A DNA stretch of 64,000 bases. Source: Angiostrongylus vasorum. Its lineage: Eukaryota > Nematoda > Chromadorea > Rhabditida > Metastrongylidae. Below are positions 62,301 through 64,000 of this stretch, in pieces. Each line of letters begins with the position of its first letter. The stretch's first letter is position 1. Below the pieces are notes generated by a model, which saw only the letters and a list, made by a program, of their open reading frames with translations, ran no database searches and was not told the DNA's origin. The stretch is taken from contig JADANN010000174.1 of NCBI GenBank assembly GCA_018806985.1, forward strand, positions 880,001 to 944,000, written 5' to 3'. The position numbers and the translations under genes are program-made.

Positions 62301-62719
62301 TAGCTTCTAACGGTAATAGGGGGCACGATAGTTCGTGGATAAAAGGATGCGAGCATTAAGTTAGGGTGTAGGCAAGATAAAGATGAATCCCTAGAGGTGA
62401 CTAAATAATTTTAGTTATAGAGTCTTTTTTTTATGGAGGACCTGTAGAAAGATTCCATACTGACTGAATTCTAAGAAAATAACTGAATTTAGAATGTCGA
62501 ACTGGCGTGTGTTACCGTGAGTTCATACAGATTCCTATTTTTAAGGATGAATACAAATATCTGTATGATTTGATGTTGCACTGGTATATGACAAATCCGG
62601 AGTATCGAATTTATGACAAGGACGATACGGAAGGGGAGGAGGGGTCGCGGCCATCCTCCCAGAGTCAATCCCTCCGCGATAAGGATCGATGGCTTAAGAG
62701 CCAGAACTCGGTTCGATAG
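17082..62719 (+). CDS. Tandem-domain protein tyrosine phosphatase (spliced; overall gene model)
   Basis: Seventeen exons: 17082-17373, 19083-19198, 20425-20503, 20790-20879, 21659-21796, 24726-24815, 29328-29517, 49802-49973, 52084-52200, 56658-56757, 58349-58422, 58537-58674, 58899-59018, 60074-60157, 61358-61491, 62073-62208, 62546-62719. The model gives about 747 residues: N-terminal segment (1-98), D1 (about 110-389) with catalytic C331 and R337, linker (390-428), D2 (about 440-705), acidic/Ser-rich tail. The family removes phosphate from tyrosine through a cysteinyl intermediate; D2 normally regulates. No ectodomain or membrane segment is visible, so a receptor form would need exons outside those found. 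By elimination it resembles a nematode CLR-1-like protein more than LAR, but I am not sure. Two indels and one abnormal donor interrupt the model (see findings). Confidence 0.85.
18003..18200 (+). other. GC-rich patch, possible third first exon
   Basis: After an acceptor-like ccactcag an open frame includes ATG 18023 and runs to VG-stop at 18218. A weak donor at 18200 (CTGA|gtgcag) would end in phase 1 and could join exon 19083; the alternative GAG|gttggc would not. A 133-codon minus-strand frame overlaps it. I list it only because composition and phase resemble the other two candidate first exons. Confidence 0.2.
19083..19198 (+). CDS. Phosphatase exon: segment leading into D1
   Basis: The acceptor is aaatttcag; the donor is TTG|gttggt. 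The 38 residues include [19 protein letters not shown] and end FKGEYL. This is the usual RPTP helix-turn segment before D1 (P-I-x-x-x-x-F, then an F..E[FY] motif). It begins in phase 2, which fits both candidate first exons. The donor is not strong; a second GT four bases on cannot be excluded. Confidence 0.75.
20425..20503 (+). CDS. Phosphatase exon: D1 pTyr-loop region, with probable +1 indel
   Basis: Flanked by catttcag and CCCG|gtaagc, both good. Only one frame is open ([16 protein letters not shown]..., ending RERNPLP), and it continues well from FKGEYL. At 79 nt it ends one base out of phase with the next exon, which must start in phase 0. A run of five C (20492-20496) read as four would give RNPYP followed by [10 protein letters not shown], matching the usual KNRYP-D-hLPYD region. 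So I infer one extra C in this copy or assembly. As written, D1 is frameshifted here. Confidence 0.65.
20790..20879 (+). CDS. Phosphatase exon: D1 core strand
   Basis: Acceptor gcttgcag, donor AAC|gtaggt, 90 nt, phase 0 at both ends. The 30 residues read [15 protein letters not shown]... then YINASYVN, the hallmark 'LPYD...RV.L' and 'YINAS[YF]V' motifs of all classical PTPs. Confidence 0.95.
21659..21796 (+). CDS. Phosphatase exon: D1 centre
   Basis: Acceptor catttag, donor AAG|gtcaag, 138 nt, phase 0/0. The residues [21 protein letters not shown] and CIVMLTKV match the PTP motifs [AF]YIATQGP, FWRM[VI]WE and IVMLT. The 'TQGP' Gly-Pro is replaced by AV. Its length, position and phases equal those of D2 exon 58537-58674. 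Confidence 0.95.
22340..22495 (-). repeat. RTE-tail-like repeat fragment
   Basis: Shares 'ttggatggcccgtc.tcact' and 'cctgaggtcagcct.gccaaagtctgccc' with 36925-37310 and, inverted, with 40485-40860. The end motif (CCATCCAAGTATCC on the minus strand) also occurs at the 3' end of the LINE near 55670. Confidence 0.55.
22745..23045 (-). repeat. Family-3 repeat copy
   Basis: Collinear with 41735, 49300, 50380 and 57440: 'tttggctgttgcttgaggat', a 'cctggaatcctgaaatactcgtgcc' segment and a degraded tRNA-like head at the high end. Confidence 0.5.
24295..24605. repeat. SINE-2 inverted pair
   Basis: A minus-oriented copy (24295-24430: gcaaaactcc, cgcaggtgt, then 'ctcaccaccacaccatgcgg') is followed by a plus-oriented arm (24505-24605: 'cggagttttgcgaatatctcatc..ctgtggttgta'). 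The middle holds 'cctgtctctcagctagttctatcgat'. Confidence 0.6.
24726..24815 (+). CDS. Phosphatase exon: D1 'QYWP' segment
   Basis: Acceptor tggtttag, donor TTT|gtaagt, 90 nt, phase 0/0. Reads [15 protein letters not shown]... and THTYAHF. 'C.QYWP' is diagnostic of PTP domains; the following strand leads into the RTF motif of the next exon. Confidence 0.95.
25540..25860. repeat. SINE-2 inverted pair
   Basis: Left arm (25570-25625, minus) 'gagatatttgcgaaactcagg..cacaggtgtctg'; right arm (25687-25860, plus) with A-box GTGTGGTGGTGAATATG, B-box GGTTCGATCCCC and 'ggggttttgcaaatatctcagcg'. The middle contains 'ctgagagaaaggcgaaacgaag'. Confidence 0.65.
26485..26640 (+). repeat. SINE-1, 5' part
   Basis: GCGTGGCGTAGTAGTCGCAGGC head, GAGATCGATCCCCACGCC B-box region and 'accagacttgtctgggagggtagcagca'; the 3' half is missing. 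Confidence 0.7.
26700..26985 (-). repeat. Repeat with inverted arms and degenerate hammerhead-like core
   Basis: 'gcgaagttgttaaacagcatacg' (about 26780-26802) is inverted at 26949-26975. Between them the minus strand reads ...GAAGAAGGAC..GAAACGTCAGCTACGG (26835-26877). The same series occurs in plus orientation at 46960-47140. Confidence 0.5.
28485..28870. repeat. SINE-2 inverted pair with internal duplication
   Basis: The left arm (28495-28600, minus) and right arm (28735-28848, plus) are long inverted copies, including 'ctttccctttccggggcattacacac' against 'gtgtaatgcgcgccccggaaaggg'. Between them a block of about 60 bases starting 'tctgcgtcacggaggccctt' occurs twice in tandem (about 28588-28648 and 28651-28709). 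Confidence 0.75.
29328..29517 (+). CDS. Phosphatase exon: D1 WPD-loop region to catalytic Cys, with probable -1 indel
   Basis: Acceptor tgtttag, donor CAG|gtacat. It reads [10 protein letters not shown], then [14 protein letters not shown] (WPD-loop position), [14 protein letters not shown], and after a frame change [11 protein letters not shown]. The frame change falls in a run of six A (29479-29484). Seven A would keep one frame, give [14 protein letters not shown], and bring the exon to 191 nt, ending in phase 2 as the next exon requires. So one A is missing here. The WPD motif reads W296-E-L298, so the general-acid Asp is replaced by Leu, with an Asp one position later. Confidence 0.9.
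29938..30125 (+). repeat. SINE-2 monomer
   Basis: A single-arm copy: 'gctgagagaaacgcagtgcaag', A-box GTGGCGCAATGTGTAATGCGC, B-box GGTTCGATCTGG, 'aagttttgcgaatttctcagg', and the tail 'cataccctgccgtgaagaattatggttgg'. It shows that the unit exists alone as well as in inverted pairs. Confidence 0.75.
30620..30763 (-). CDS. Terminal exon of a nested minus-strand gene, unknown product
   Basis: On the minus strand a good acceptor (ctaatttcag) is followed by 47 codons and TAA. The peptide starts [20 protein letters not shown] and holds a Cys cluster (C-x4-C-x6-C: PCAQLQC, RQCG). Local GC content is well above the intron background, as in true exons. It looks like the end of a secreted or cysteine-rich protein, but no family is recognised. 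Which upstream exon it joins is unknown; 38856-39020 has the right phase (0) but is 8 kb away. Confidence 0.45.
   Translation of the reverse strand: MDSWLQHYARMLNISVEAAYPTPCAQLQCDGFARQCGRLRQVADENG
31574..31830 (-). repeat. SINE-1 copy
   Basis: Tail 'aaaggataaagatctcggcgtttattaatccctcaagga' at the low end, central 'aagtctggtaccaattagccgaccc', and 'gcctccgaccactgcgcc' (head) at the high end; the B-box region is deleted. Confidence 0.7.
32575..32850 (-). repeat. SINE-2 copy with flanking arm
   Basis: 'gagatatttgcaaaactccggaccgcagttgtctgcgg', 'gtcctttccggggagtaacgcg' and 'tcaccaccacaccacgcgg', followed by the middle segment 'ctgtctctcagctagctctatcaatttc'; a short piece of the second arm ends 'agtaggcagtaaataaaacg'. 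Confidence 0.65.
33005..33590 (+). mobile_element. RTE-type LINE reverse transcriptase fragment (degenerate)
   Basis: Pieces in shifting frames match RTE reverse transcriptase: [17 protein letters not shown] (RT region before 'NYRPI'), then [20 protein letters not shown] and [19 protein letters not shown] (region before 'FADD'). Several stops and frameshifts. A dead insertion. Confidence 0.75.
33850..33930 (-). repeat. SINE-1 tail fragment
   Basis: 'aaggataaaacgttcggagttgagcaatccctgggg' is the reverse complement of the SINE-1 3' end; the rest is absent. Confidence 0.5.
34983..35021 (-). ncRNA. Hammerhead-like motif at 3' end of Penelope element
   Basis: Minus strand: GGCT, GTGAGGA (CTGAGGA in the 51.7-kb copy), GGCG-AAATC-CGCC stem-loop, GAAAC, GTC, AGCT, with GGCT/AGCT pairing as stem I. 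It lies directly downstream of the Penelope reading frames in their own orientation. A C-to-G change in the core suggests this copy is inactive. Confidence 0.4.
35030..36480 (-). mobile_element. Penelope-like element, 3' part (degenerate)
   Basis: Reading the minus strand: the RT catalytic motif YLDD (36159-36170) within [15 protein letters not shown], then C-terminal RT/linker sequence ([14 protein letters not shown], 35637-35996), then a decayed GIY-YIG endonuclease region (about 35290-35570), then the hammerhead-like motif. The order RT, then GIY-YIG, then a structured RNA is typical of Penelope-like retroelements. Frameshifts and stops show it is dead. The 5' half is missing. Confidence 0.8.
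36925..37310 (-). repeat. RTE-tail-like repeat, longer copy
   Basis: Same family as 22340-22495 and inverted relative to 40485-40860. It includes 'cccgaggtcagcct', 'gcggatcagagggagatttgtcacc' and 'cttgggaggccctgctgg'. No protein homology seen. Confidence 0.55.
37330..37890 (-). repeat. Clustered repeat units with hammerhead-like motif
   Basis: Three partial units share 'ctttgatgagc.tacacgaggttgataattatat' (37464-37500, 37830-37876) and 'ttcggctaacg.ttcgac' (37401, 37504). The best motif, minus strand 37504-37543, reads TCGGCT / CTGAGGGA / GACG-AAGA-CGTC / GAAAC / GTT / AGCCGA: six perfect stem I pairs and a perfect 4-bp stem II. Confidence 0.5.
38015..38100 (+). repeat. Penelope-type 3' tail fragment
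   Basis: 'aaattgcagtcaacttgacctttcca' followed by 'gaaggcgaaatctgccgaaac' matches the tail of the 51.7-kb Penelope copy. The hammerhead-like core is damaged (CTGAGGA replaced by CCAAAGA). Confidence 0.6.
38160..38281 (-). other. Possible further exon of nested minus-strand gene
   Basis: A good minus-strand acceptor (ttattttgcag) is followed by two open frames; the phase-0 one starts [13 protein letters not shown] and ends at TAG near 38163. No clear donor. It would continue from exon 38856-39020 in phase 0, possibly as a terminal exon. Weak evidence. Confidence 0.25.
38856..39020 (-). CDS. Exon of nested minus-strand gene, Cys-rich
   Basis: On the minus strand an acceptor (gctttag) precedes ATG, then 55 codons to a donor GAG|gtcagt, phase 0/0. 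The peptide contains [17 protein letters not shown] and [11 protein letters not shown]: four Cys with spacing reminiscent of nematode DUF19-like secreted proteins, but I would not name the family on this alone. ATG directly at the acceptor could mark SL trans-splicing. No signal peptide, so if secreted an upstream exon is missing. It lies inside the 20-kb phosphatase intron in antisense. Confidence 0.5.
40485..40860 (+). repeat. RTE-tail-like repeat, inverted relative to 36.9 kb
   Basis: Collinear with the reverse complement of 36925-37310: 'ctccggcaagcttcccaag', 'caaatctccccctgatcc', 'ctggctgacctcgggactcc', and the end 'gaccatccaagtatcc' that resembles the LINE 3' end near 55665. Confidence 0.55.
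41735..42075 (-). repeat. Family-3 repeat copy, interrupted by a SINE-1
   Basis: 'acgtctgctatgcggatcccagcacttctcacattcgattcg', 'gtgtggcttcggttgctgcttgatgattttca', and a tRNA-like head 'atcacggacactgtgctatccgcc' at the high end. The SINE-1 at 42092-42372 lies at its head-side border. Confidence 0.7.
42092..42372 (-). repeat. SINE-1 copy with 16-bp target-site duplication
   Basis: Flanked by the perfect direct repeat CCTATTTGTACTCATA at 42076-42091 and 42373-42388. Internally nearly intact, with head, B box and tail. One of the youngest-looking SINEs in the window. Confidence 0.88.
42945..43150 (+). repeat. Family-3 repeat fragment
   Basis: Head GTGGGTAGCGCACTGGTAGTCG (A-box-like), B-box-like GGTTGGACTCCATC, 'ctctcatcccatcggaaacgggaaattgccaccagac', 'atctcaggactcaagggagaa'. 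The orientation is opposite to the other long copies. Confidence 0.55.
43225..43990 (-). mobile_element. RTE-type LINE reverse transcriptase fragment (degenerate)
   Basis: Minus-strand frames include [14 protein letters not shown] (RT 'APG.D.I' motif), then [40 protein letters not shown] and [12 protein letters not shown], the central RTE reverse transcriptase blocks. Frames change between them and the catalytic FADD part is not seen. A dead fragment. Confidence 0.8.
44565..45005. repeat. SINE-2 inverted pair
   Basis: Left arm (44570-44700, minus): 'gagatatttgcaaaactc', 'cctgtccggggagtaacgcg', 'caccaccacaccatgcgg'. Right arm (44880-45000, plus): 'gcatggtgtggtgctgaacgggttactccccggaaaggac', 'cggtccagagttttgcaaatatctcagc'. 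The middle contains 'cctgtctctcagctagttctatcgat'. The segment 'aacctttttgcctactgcctactctttt' occurs on both sides of the left arm. Confidence 0.75.
45225..45525. repeat. SINE-2b inverted pair
   Basis: Left arm 'ataacgatgctgagatatgagcaaaactcgg' with B-box GTTCGAACC in minus sense; right arm 'ggttccgagtttcgctcatgtctcagcaaccttgtagttgca'. The variant has 'gagcaaaactcgg' instead of 'tttgcaaaactccgg'. A related pair lies at 60725-61290. Confidence 0.6.
46960..47140 (+). repeat. Repeat with hammerhead-like motif
   Basis: Contains 'ggatcgactttct' and 'gtatgctgtttaacaacctcgcgattgctgag', shared with 26700-26985 in inverse orientation. The motif 47030-47065 reads GGCT / CTGAAGA / A / GGC-GATGTT-GCC / GAAAC / GTC / AGCT, with GGCT/AGCT as stem I. 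Confidence 0.5.
47319..47680 (-). other. Possible nested minus-strand exons, one with a hydrophobic N-terminus
   Basis: Two candidates. (1) 47553-47680: after atttcag an open stretch reading [14 protein letters not shown] and [14 protein letters not shown] ends at a perfect donor (CAA|gtaagt). (2) 47319-47492: a 57-codon frame [20 protein letters not shown]... whose first 25 residues look like a signal peptide or membrane anchor, then two Cys. I could not find splice borders linking them. Neither is a family I know. Confidence 0.3.
48728..48838 (+). repeat. SINE-2 monomer
   Basis: 'cttccgtggcgcagtgtgtaatgcgcgtgccc', 'ggaaagggaaatcgtagttcg', 'caagttttgcgaatatctcagcatcg'; cut off after the body. 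Confidence 0.7.
49300..49645 (-). repeat. Family-3 repeat copy
   Basis: 'gtgcgaatcccagcacatcttgcattc', 'gtttggtttcggctgctgcttgaagattgtc', 'agtccagtaccactttcccgaccctggaggga', head 'cactgccactgcgccagccac' at the high end. Confidence 0.7.
49802..49973 (+). CDS. Phosphatase exon: D1 signature motif to end of D1
   Basis: Acceptor tgttttaag, donor GAG|gtgagt, 172 nt. With the AG from exon 29517 the first codon is Ser, giving HC331-SNGAG-R337-SGAF, an intact CX5R motif. It then reads [31 protein letters not shown] and [12 protein letters not shown]; the last includes the Q-loop Gln. The acceptor lacks a long pyrimidine tract but is in the right place and phase. Confidence 0.95.
50380..50740 (-). 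repeat. Family-3 repeat copy
   Basis: The best-preserved copy: 'acgtctactgtgcgtatcccagcacttctcacactcgattcg', 'gcttcggttgctgcgtgaagatttt', 'caaagtccggtaccaatttcccgacctcgg', B-box-like GAATCGAAC and head 'cactatcactgtgttatctaccca'. Confidence 0.75.
50850..51640 (+). mobile_element. Penelope-like element, 3' part with GIY-YIG endonuclease
   Basis: C-terminal RT remnants (50860-50985, matching the 35.6-kb copy) are followed by [17 protein letters not shown] (about 51068-51115). The frame then changes at a C-run (51114-51118) into [16 protein letters not shown] and [18 protein letters not shown] (51142-51441). 'LYLI...YVGET...R..EH' is a GIY-YIG nuclease core, here with an upstream CCHH-like Cys pair. 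The ORF ends at 51441. Upstream RT is missing and frameshifts are present, so the copy is not autonomous. Confidence 0.85.
51670..51708 (+). ncRNA. Hammerhead-like motif, best PLE-linked copy
   Basis: AGGCT (670-674), CTGAGGA (675-681), A, GGCG-AAATC-CGCC (683-695), GAAAC (696-700), GTC (701-703), AGCTT (704-708). AGGCT pairs with AGCTT over five positions (one G-U). This is the part order of a minimal hammerhead with a very short stem III, which in known cases works as a dimer. The extra A after CUGANGA is non-canonical and is shared by every copy in this window. It lies about 230 bases after the Penelope stop codon. Confidence 0.45.
52084..52200 (+). CDS. Phosphatase exon: D1-D2 linker
   Basis: Acceptor tgatttag, donor AAG|gttggt, 117 nt, phase 0/0. 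Joined to the previous exon it reads [21 protein letters not shown], which matches the 'LLEAV.CG.T.[IV]...L...I..L' helix that begins the linker in tandem-domain RPTPs. Then a basic stretch ([13 protein letters not shown]). Placement between D1 and D2 and both phases fit. Confidence 0.85.
52560..55735 (+). mobile_element. RTE-type LINE, nearly full length, degenerate
   Basis: APE-type endonuclease: CTYNARTLS (52800), [10 protein letters not shown] (52879), GDFNARIRK (53217), [11 protein letters not shown] (53418) and GSDHAF (53496). [14 protein letters not shown] (54161), [40 protein letters not shown] (54541), and the catalytic FADDIAIFS (54827). C-terminal: [13 protein letters not shown] and [14 protein letters not shown] (55459). 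The longest intact frame is 53770-54621; at least four frameshifts or stops separate the parts, so the copy is dead. The 3' end is near 55690 ('gaccatcgaagtatccaag'). Confidence 0.9.
55840..56110 (+). repeat. SINE-1 copy with target-site duplication
   Basis: Complete: GCGTGGCGCAATGGTCGGAGGC head, GGGATCGATCCTCGCGCC B-box region, '-cctcagggactgaacaacgccgagagctttt' tail. Flanked by TTATAGTTAGAAAA (about 55823) and TTATAGTTAAAAAA (about 56118). Confidence 0.85.
56333..56580 (-). repeat. Degenerate SINE-1 copy
   Basis: 'tcgtcatgcactcaaatcc', 'ggcctatgcaatcatttgcggtagcataccaatgagtcagtgctgc', 'ggacaagtctggtacctttttcccaaccccggagagatggtaggctt' and 'ctaaccactgtgatatacgc' follow SINE-1 order in reverse. 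Confidence 0.6.
56658..56757 (+). CDS. Phosphatase exon: start of D2
   Basis: Acceptor cttttcag, donor CCAC|gtacgt, 100 nt, phase 0 in, 1 out. Reads [20 protein letters not shown] then [17 protein letters not shown] is the D2 counterpart of the KNRY pTyr-recognition loop, with Tyr replaced by Asp (residue 456). Joined to the next exon it gives VVPPDHARPYL. Confidence 0.9.
56758..58348. other. Intron
   Basis: Contains a family-3 copy (57440-57800). An open frame at 57627-57938 overlaps it and is not supported as a gene. Nothing else recognised. Confidence 0.6.
57440..57800 (-). repeat. Degenerate family-3 repeat copy
   Basis: 'gatgtgcagatctcagcacttctttcattcgattttc', 'ggctttgcttctgcgtccggctgattctcatggg', 'cccagacaagtctggcaccaatttttctggcgccagagaaatg' follow the order of the 50.4-kb copy. 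Confidence 0.55.
58349..58422 (+). CDS. Phosphatase exon: D2 strand with YINAV
   Basis: Acceptor cattccag, donor GAG|gtgggt, 74 nt, phase 1 in, 0 out. Reads (P)[20 protein letters not shown] then NAVE. 'YINAV' matches the YINAS motif of the domain. Confidence 0.92.
58537..58674 (+). CDS. Phosphatase exon: D2 centre
   Basis: Acceptor ttcacag, donor AGG|gtaatc, 138 nt, phase 0/0. Reads [31 protein letters not shown] and HTVVNLS: the D2 forms of 'DGY..K.YIATQGP', 'T..DFW.MI' and 'IVML'. Length and phases are identical to D1 exon 21659-21796. Confidence 0.95.
58899..59018 (+). CDS. Phosphatase exon: D2 'YP' segment
   Basis: Acceptor tttttcag, 120 nt, phase 0/0. Reads [20 protein letters not shown] and ends [11 protein letters not shown]. 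The D1 'QYWP' position holds H-Y-P. The donor AGG|gtttgt is modest; an upstream GT (AAA|gtaatg, at 59006) is an alternative that would remove four residues. Confidence 0.9.
59795..59884 (+). CDS. Possible in-frame cassette exon, coiled-coil-like
   Basis: Between 59018 and 60074. Acceptor gtgtcgttcag, donor CTG|gtgtgt, exactly 90 nt, open, phase 0 at both ends. It reads [20 protein letters not shown] then [10 protein letters not shown], strongly charged and heptad-like, unlike PTP sequence. Skipping it gives a natural strand (VMKR-TFMISD, parallel to D1 VFRTFRL), so constitutive inclusion would split a D2 strand. It may be an alternative exon, part of a different transcript, or chance. Confidence 0.35.
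60074..60157 (+). CDS. Phosphatase exon: D2 strand pair
   Basis: Acceptor ttttcag, donor CAG|gtatgc, 84 nt, phase 0/0. Reads [20 protein letters not shown] then VRICCVIQ. It aligns with D1 RTFRLTRQ...TRTVKHFHF and leads into the D2 WPD loop in the next exon. Confidence 0.85.
60158..61357. other. Intron with SINE-2b pair
   Basis: Holds the SINE-2b inverted arrangement at 60725-61290 and a short repeat unit at 60605-60660 related to the foldback family ('tttcatttaacctt..catgaataatcaatgtac'). Otherwise nothing seen. Confidence 0.6.
60725..61290. repeat. SINE-2b inverted cluster
   Basis: Left arms (60735-60850 and 60900-61005, minus) with 'gatgctgagatacgagcaaaactcgg', B-box-like 'ttgggattcgaacc' and 'accacaacaaccgagaccctcgctttgcc'. 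Right arm (61095-61290, plus): 'gccgagagaaggaaaatcaaaggcctcagttcg', 'tcatgggttcgatgtcc', 'gagttttgctcatatctcagcatcgttgtggtt', tail 'caccctgccacgaaaaaaagaataggcagtag'. Confidence 0.65.
61358..61491 (+). CDS. Phosphatase exon: D2 WPD-loop region, abnormal donor
   Basis: Acceptor taattcag. Reads [43 protein letters not shown] is W604-P-I606, so the acid is lost. The domain alignment and the D1 intron position both require the exon to end at CA (61491), giving the His of VMSHNGVSR, but the next bases are ATAAGT, not GTAAGT. The first true GT downstream lies beyond an in-frame TAA (61493-61495). Either an AT-AG intron, a mutation or a sequence error. Confidence 0.85.
62073..62208 (+). CDS. Phosphatase exon: D2 pseudo-signature motif
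   Basis: Acceptor gattacag, donor AAG|gtctgg, 136 nt, phase 2 in, 0 out. Reads [38 protein letters not shown] then MK. With the previous exon the signature is V-M-S644-H-N-G-V-S-R650: Cys is replaced by Ser, Arg is kept. D2 cannot form the thiophosphate intermediate. Confidence 0.95.
62546..62719 (+). CDS. Phosphatase terminal exon
   Basis: Acceptor tttttaag, 174 nt ending in TAG at 62717-62719. It reads [15 protein letters not shown] (Q-loop position is DEYKY: the Gln is lost), then [11 protein letters not shown], an acidic EGEEG stretch, and a Ser/Gln/Arg-rich tail ending SQNSVR. The first part is the last helix of D2, so the protein ends about 40 residues after the domain. Confidence 0.95.
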   Translation, partial: DEYKYLYDLMLHWYMTNPEYRIYDKDDTEGEEGSRPSSQSQSLRDKDRWLKSQNSVR

Positions 62720-64000
62720 AACGGCCGGGATCTTCTTTGTTGGTGCCCACTTTTTGAGCTTTTCTTGGTACTGCGAACTGGTTCGCTAAACCCAACGAGC
62801 CAGAAATTGCACATCGAAACTGTGATTCTCTTTCCACAGCATTGTTTCATTTCTGAATATCTGAGATCTTTCCTTTAGTGCGCTTTTTCTCTTTACTATA
62901 TCAAACCACTTGTGTCAGGTATACTATCGGACGGGTATCTTTGAGAAGCCACTAGAGTATTTGCTCACACGTTGCCTTGTCTCAGCTGTATCTATTCGGA
63001 TTTTTATTTTAAATTTCTAACAATAGCACGACATATCATTTATTTGTTAATAGTTGTATTACTTTGACGGCATGTTTGGTTCCGTCATCAAATGAGAGAC
63101 TCAGAAAGAATTCATGTGGCCTTTGATGAAGAAGGTGTACGCACCCACTCCGTTCTAGGTATCAGTTGTTAGTTGCGAGTTCCTAGGGAGATTTTTCTTG
63201 TGGCCTTCTTCGGCATATTGTACATTGTGTTACTCCGATGCTTCCACTGTGATTCTTTAAAATCTTTATTCATAAACGTGAATAAACAAAATATTTCCGT
63301 TGTTGTTTATACAATGGATCGTTCTAGAATGTACAACATGCTACAAAGGAAATCACTATCGTAGTCATGATATCCGTTGCTTCCATTGCTGAGTTGACGC
63401 ATAGATCTTTAGAACTTATAGCCTTTGTTAGCAATACGTGACGGCCTAGATGATCGAAAACAAGATTGTGTTATGAACGATTATACGAGTGCCAGCTAGA
63501 AGAAACCCAGCTACTCACTGCCCTCACATGAATCGTCGGATTTCTGCTGGAAGTAGGGGACGAGCTTTTGCCATAAAATTATCGCGCGACAGGTAGCATC
63601 CACACATTTGTCGCCATCCCTAAAAAGTTATGAAACGTTTCGTGGAACCCTTGCTGAAATCATGTCAAATTGGAGGGCAGCGCGAAAACAGATGACCGTG
63701 TCGAAAACGGTGTGATCGAAAAGACTTCATAACAGGAACCCCAAACACCATTCATCCTATAAAGTTACATTCTTGAGCTCTTTAAGAGCTATTAACCAAG
63801 AGAGAACGTTATCCGCTGGTCAATCAAGAGATTAAGGAAAGCTTGGAATATCTTGGATGATTTGCTCTGTTCGAAAACGTAGGCAACTACGAATAGAATT
63901 CAGCGATCCTAACAACACCTGGAACGCTCTGGTAAACGTCAATACCCATATATTTTGTTGTATTCGTCAGTTTACAAGAAGTTATTCCCTACGGTGTTGT
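62720..64000 (+). other. 3' UTR and downstream flank
   Basis: No AATAAA occurs between the stop and 63280; the first is at 63281-63286, which would give a 3' UTR of about 580 bases. Beyond it I see no further gene or repeat I can name. Confidence 0.45.
63281..63286 (+). terminator. Candidate polyadenylation signal
   Basis: AATAAA, the first canonical signal after the phosphatase stop codon. Variant signals nearer the stop cannot be excluded. Confidence 0.4.

Overview
The window looks like one locus of a strongylid-type (hookworm-like) nematode genome. Most of it is the 3' two thirds of a single large plus-strand gene for a tandem-domain protein tyrosine phosphatase (receptor PTP family). Support for this organism class: small conserved exons with nematode-style AG/GT borders, very large repeat-filled introns, degenerate RTE-type LINEs, Penelope-like elements with a GIY-YIG endonuclease, and many tRNA-derived SINEs. 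I assign organism and orthologue from pattern only; no database was searched.

Phosphatase gene. I can chain 17 exons from an ATG at 17082 to a stop at 62719 (about 747 residues). Domain 1 (D1) uses exons 19083-19198, 20425-20503, 20790-20879, 21659-21796, 24726-24815, 29328-29517 and 49802-49973. A linker exon is 52084-52200. Domain 2 (D2) uses 56658-56757, 58349-58422, 58537-58674, 58899-59018, 60074-60157, 61358-61491, 62073-62208 and 62546-62719. Reading phases agree at every junction except three places where the DNA seems damaged: a C-run in exon 20425-20503, an A-run in exon 29328-29517, and a splice donor reading AT instead of GT after 61491. D1 keeps the CX5R signature ([10 protein letters not shown]) but its WPD loop reads WEL. 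D2 has lost the Cys, the WPD Asp and the KNRY Tyr. I see no membrane segment or ectodomain. At least two candidate first exons (8235-8616 and 17082-17373) end in the same phase and could each join exon 19083, so alternative N-termini are likely.

Layout. 1-8234: no gene recognised, SINEs. 8235-8616: candidate trans-spliced first exon. 8617-16700: intron or intergenic, SINEs, AT microsatellite, hammerhead-like repeats. 16720-17373: GC-rich promoter-like island and first exon. 19083-29517: D1 exons. 29518-49801: a 20-kb intron that splits the PTP signature motif; it holds a Penelope element, two RTE fragments, many SINEs and apparent minus-strand exons of one or more nested genes. 49802-62719: end of D1, linker and D2, with a second Penelope fragment and a near full-length but broken RTE LINE in the introns. 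62720-64000: 3' UTR and flank.

Most unusual observations: hammerhead-ribozyme-like motifs repeated at six or more places, two of them just 3' of Penelope-like elements; a tRNA-derived SINE family that repeatedly occurs as head-to-head inverted pairs; and the three lesions in an otherwise well-preserved phosphatase gene.
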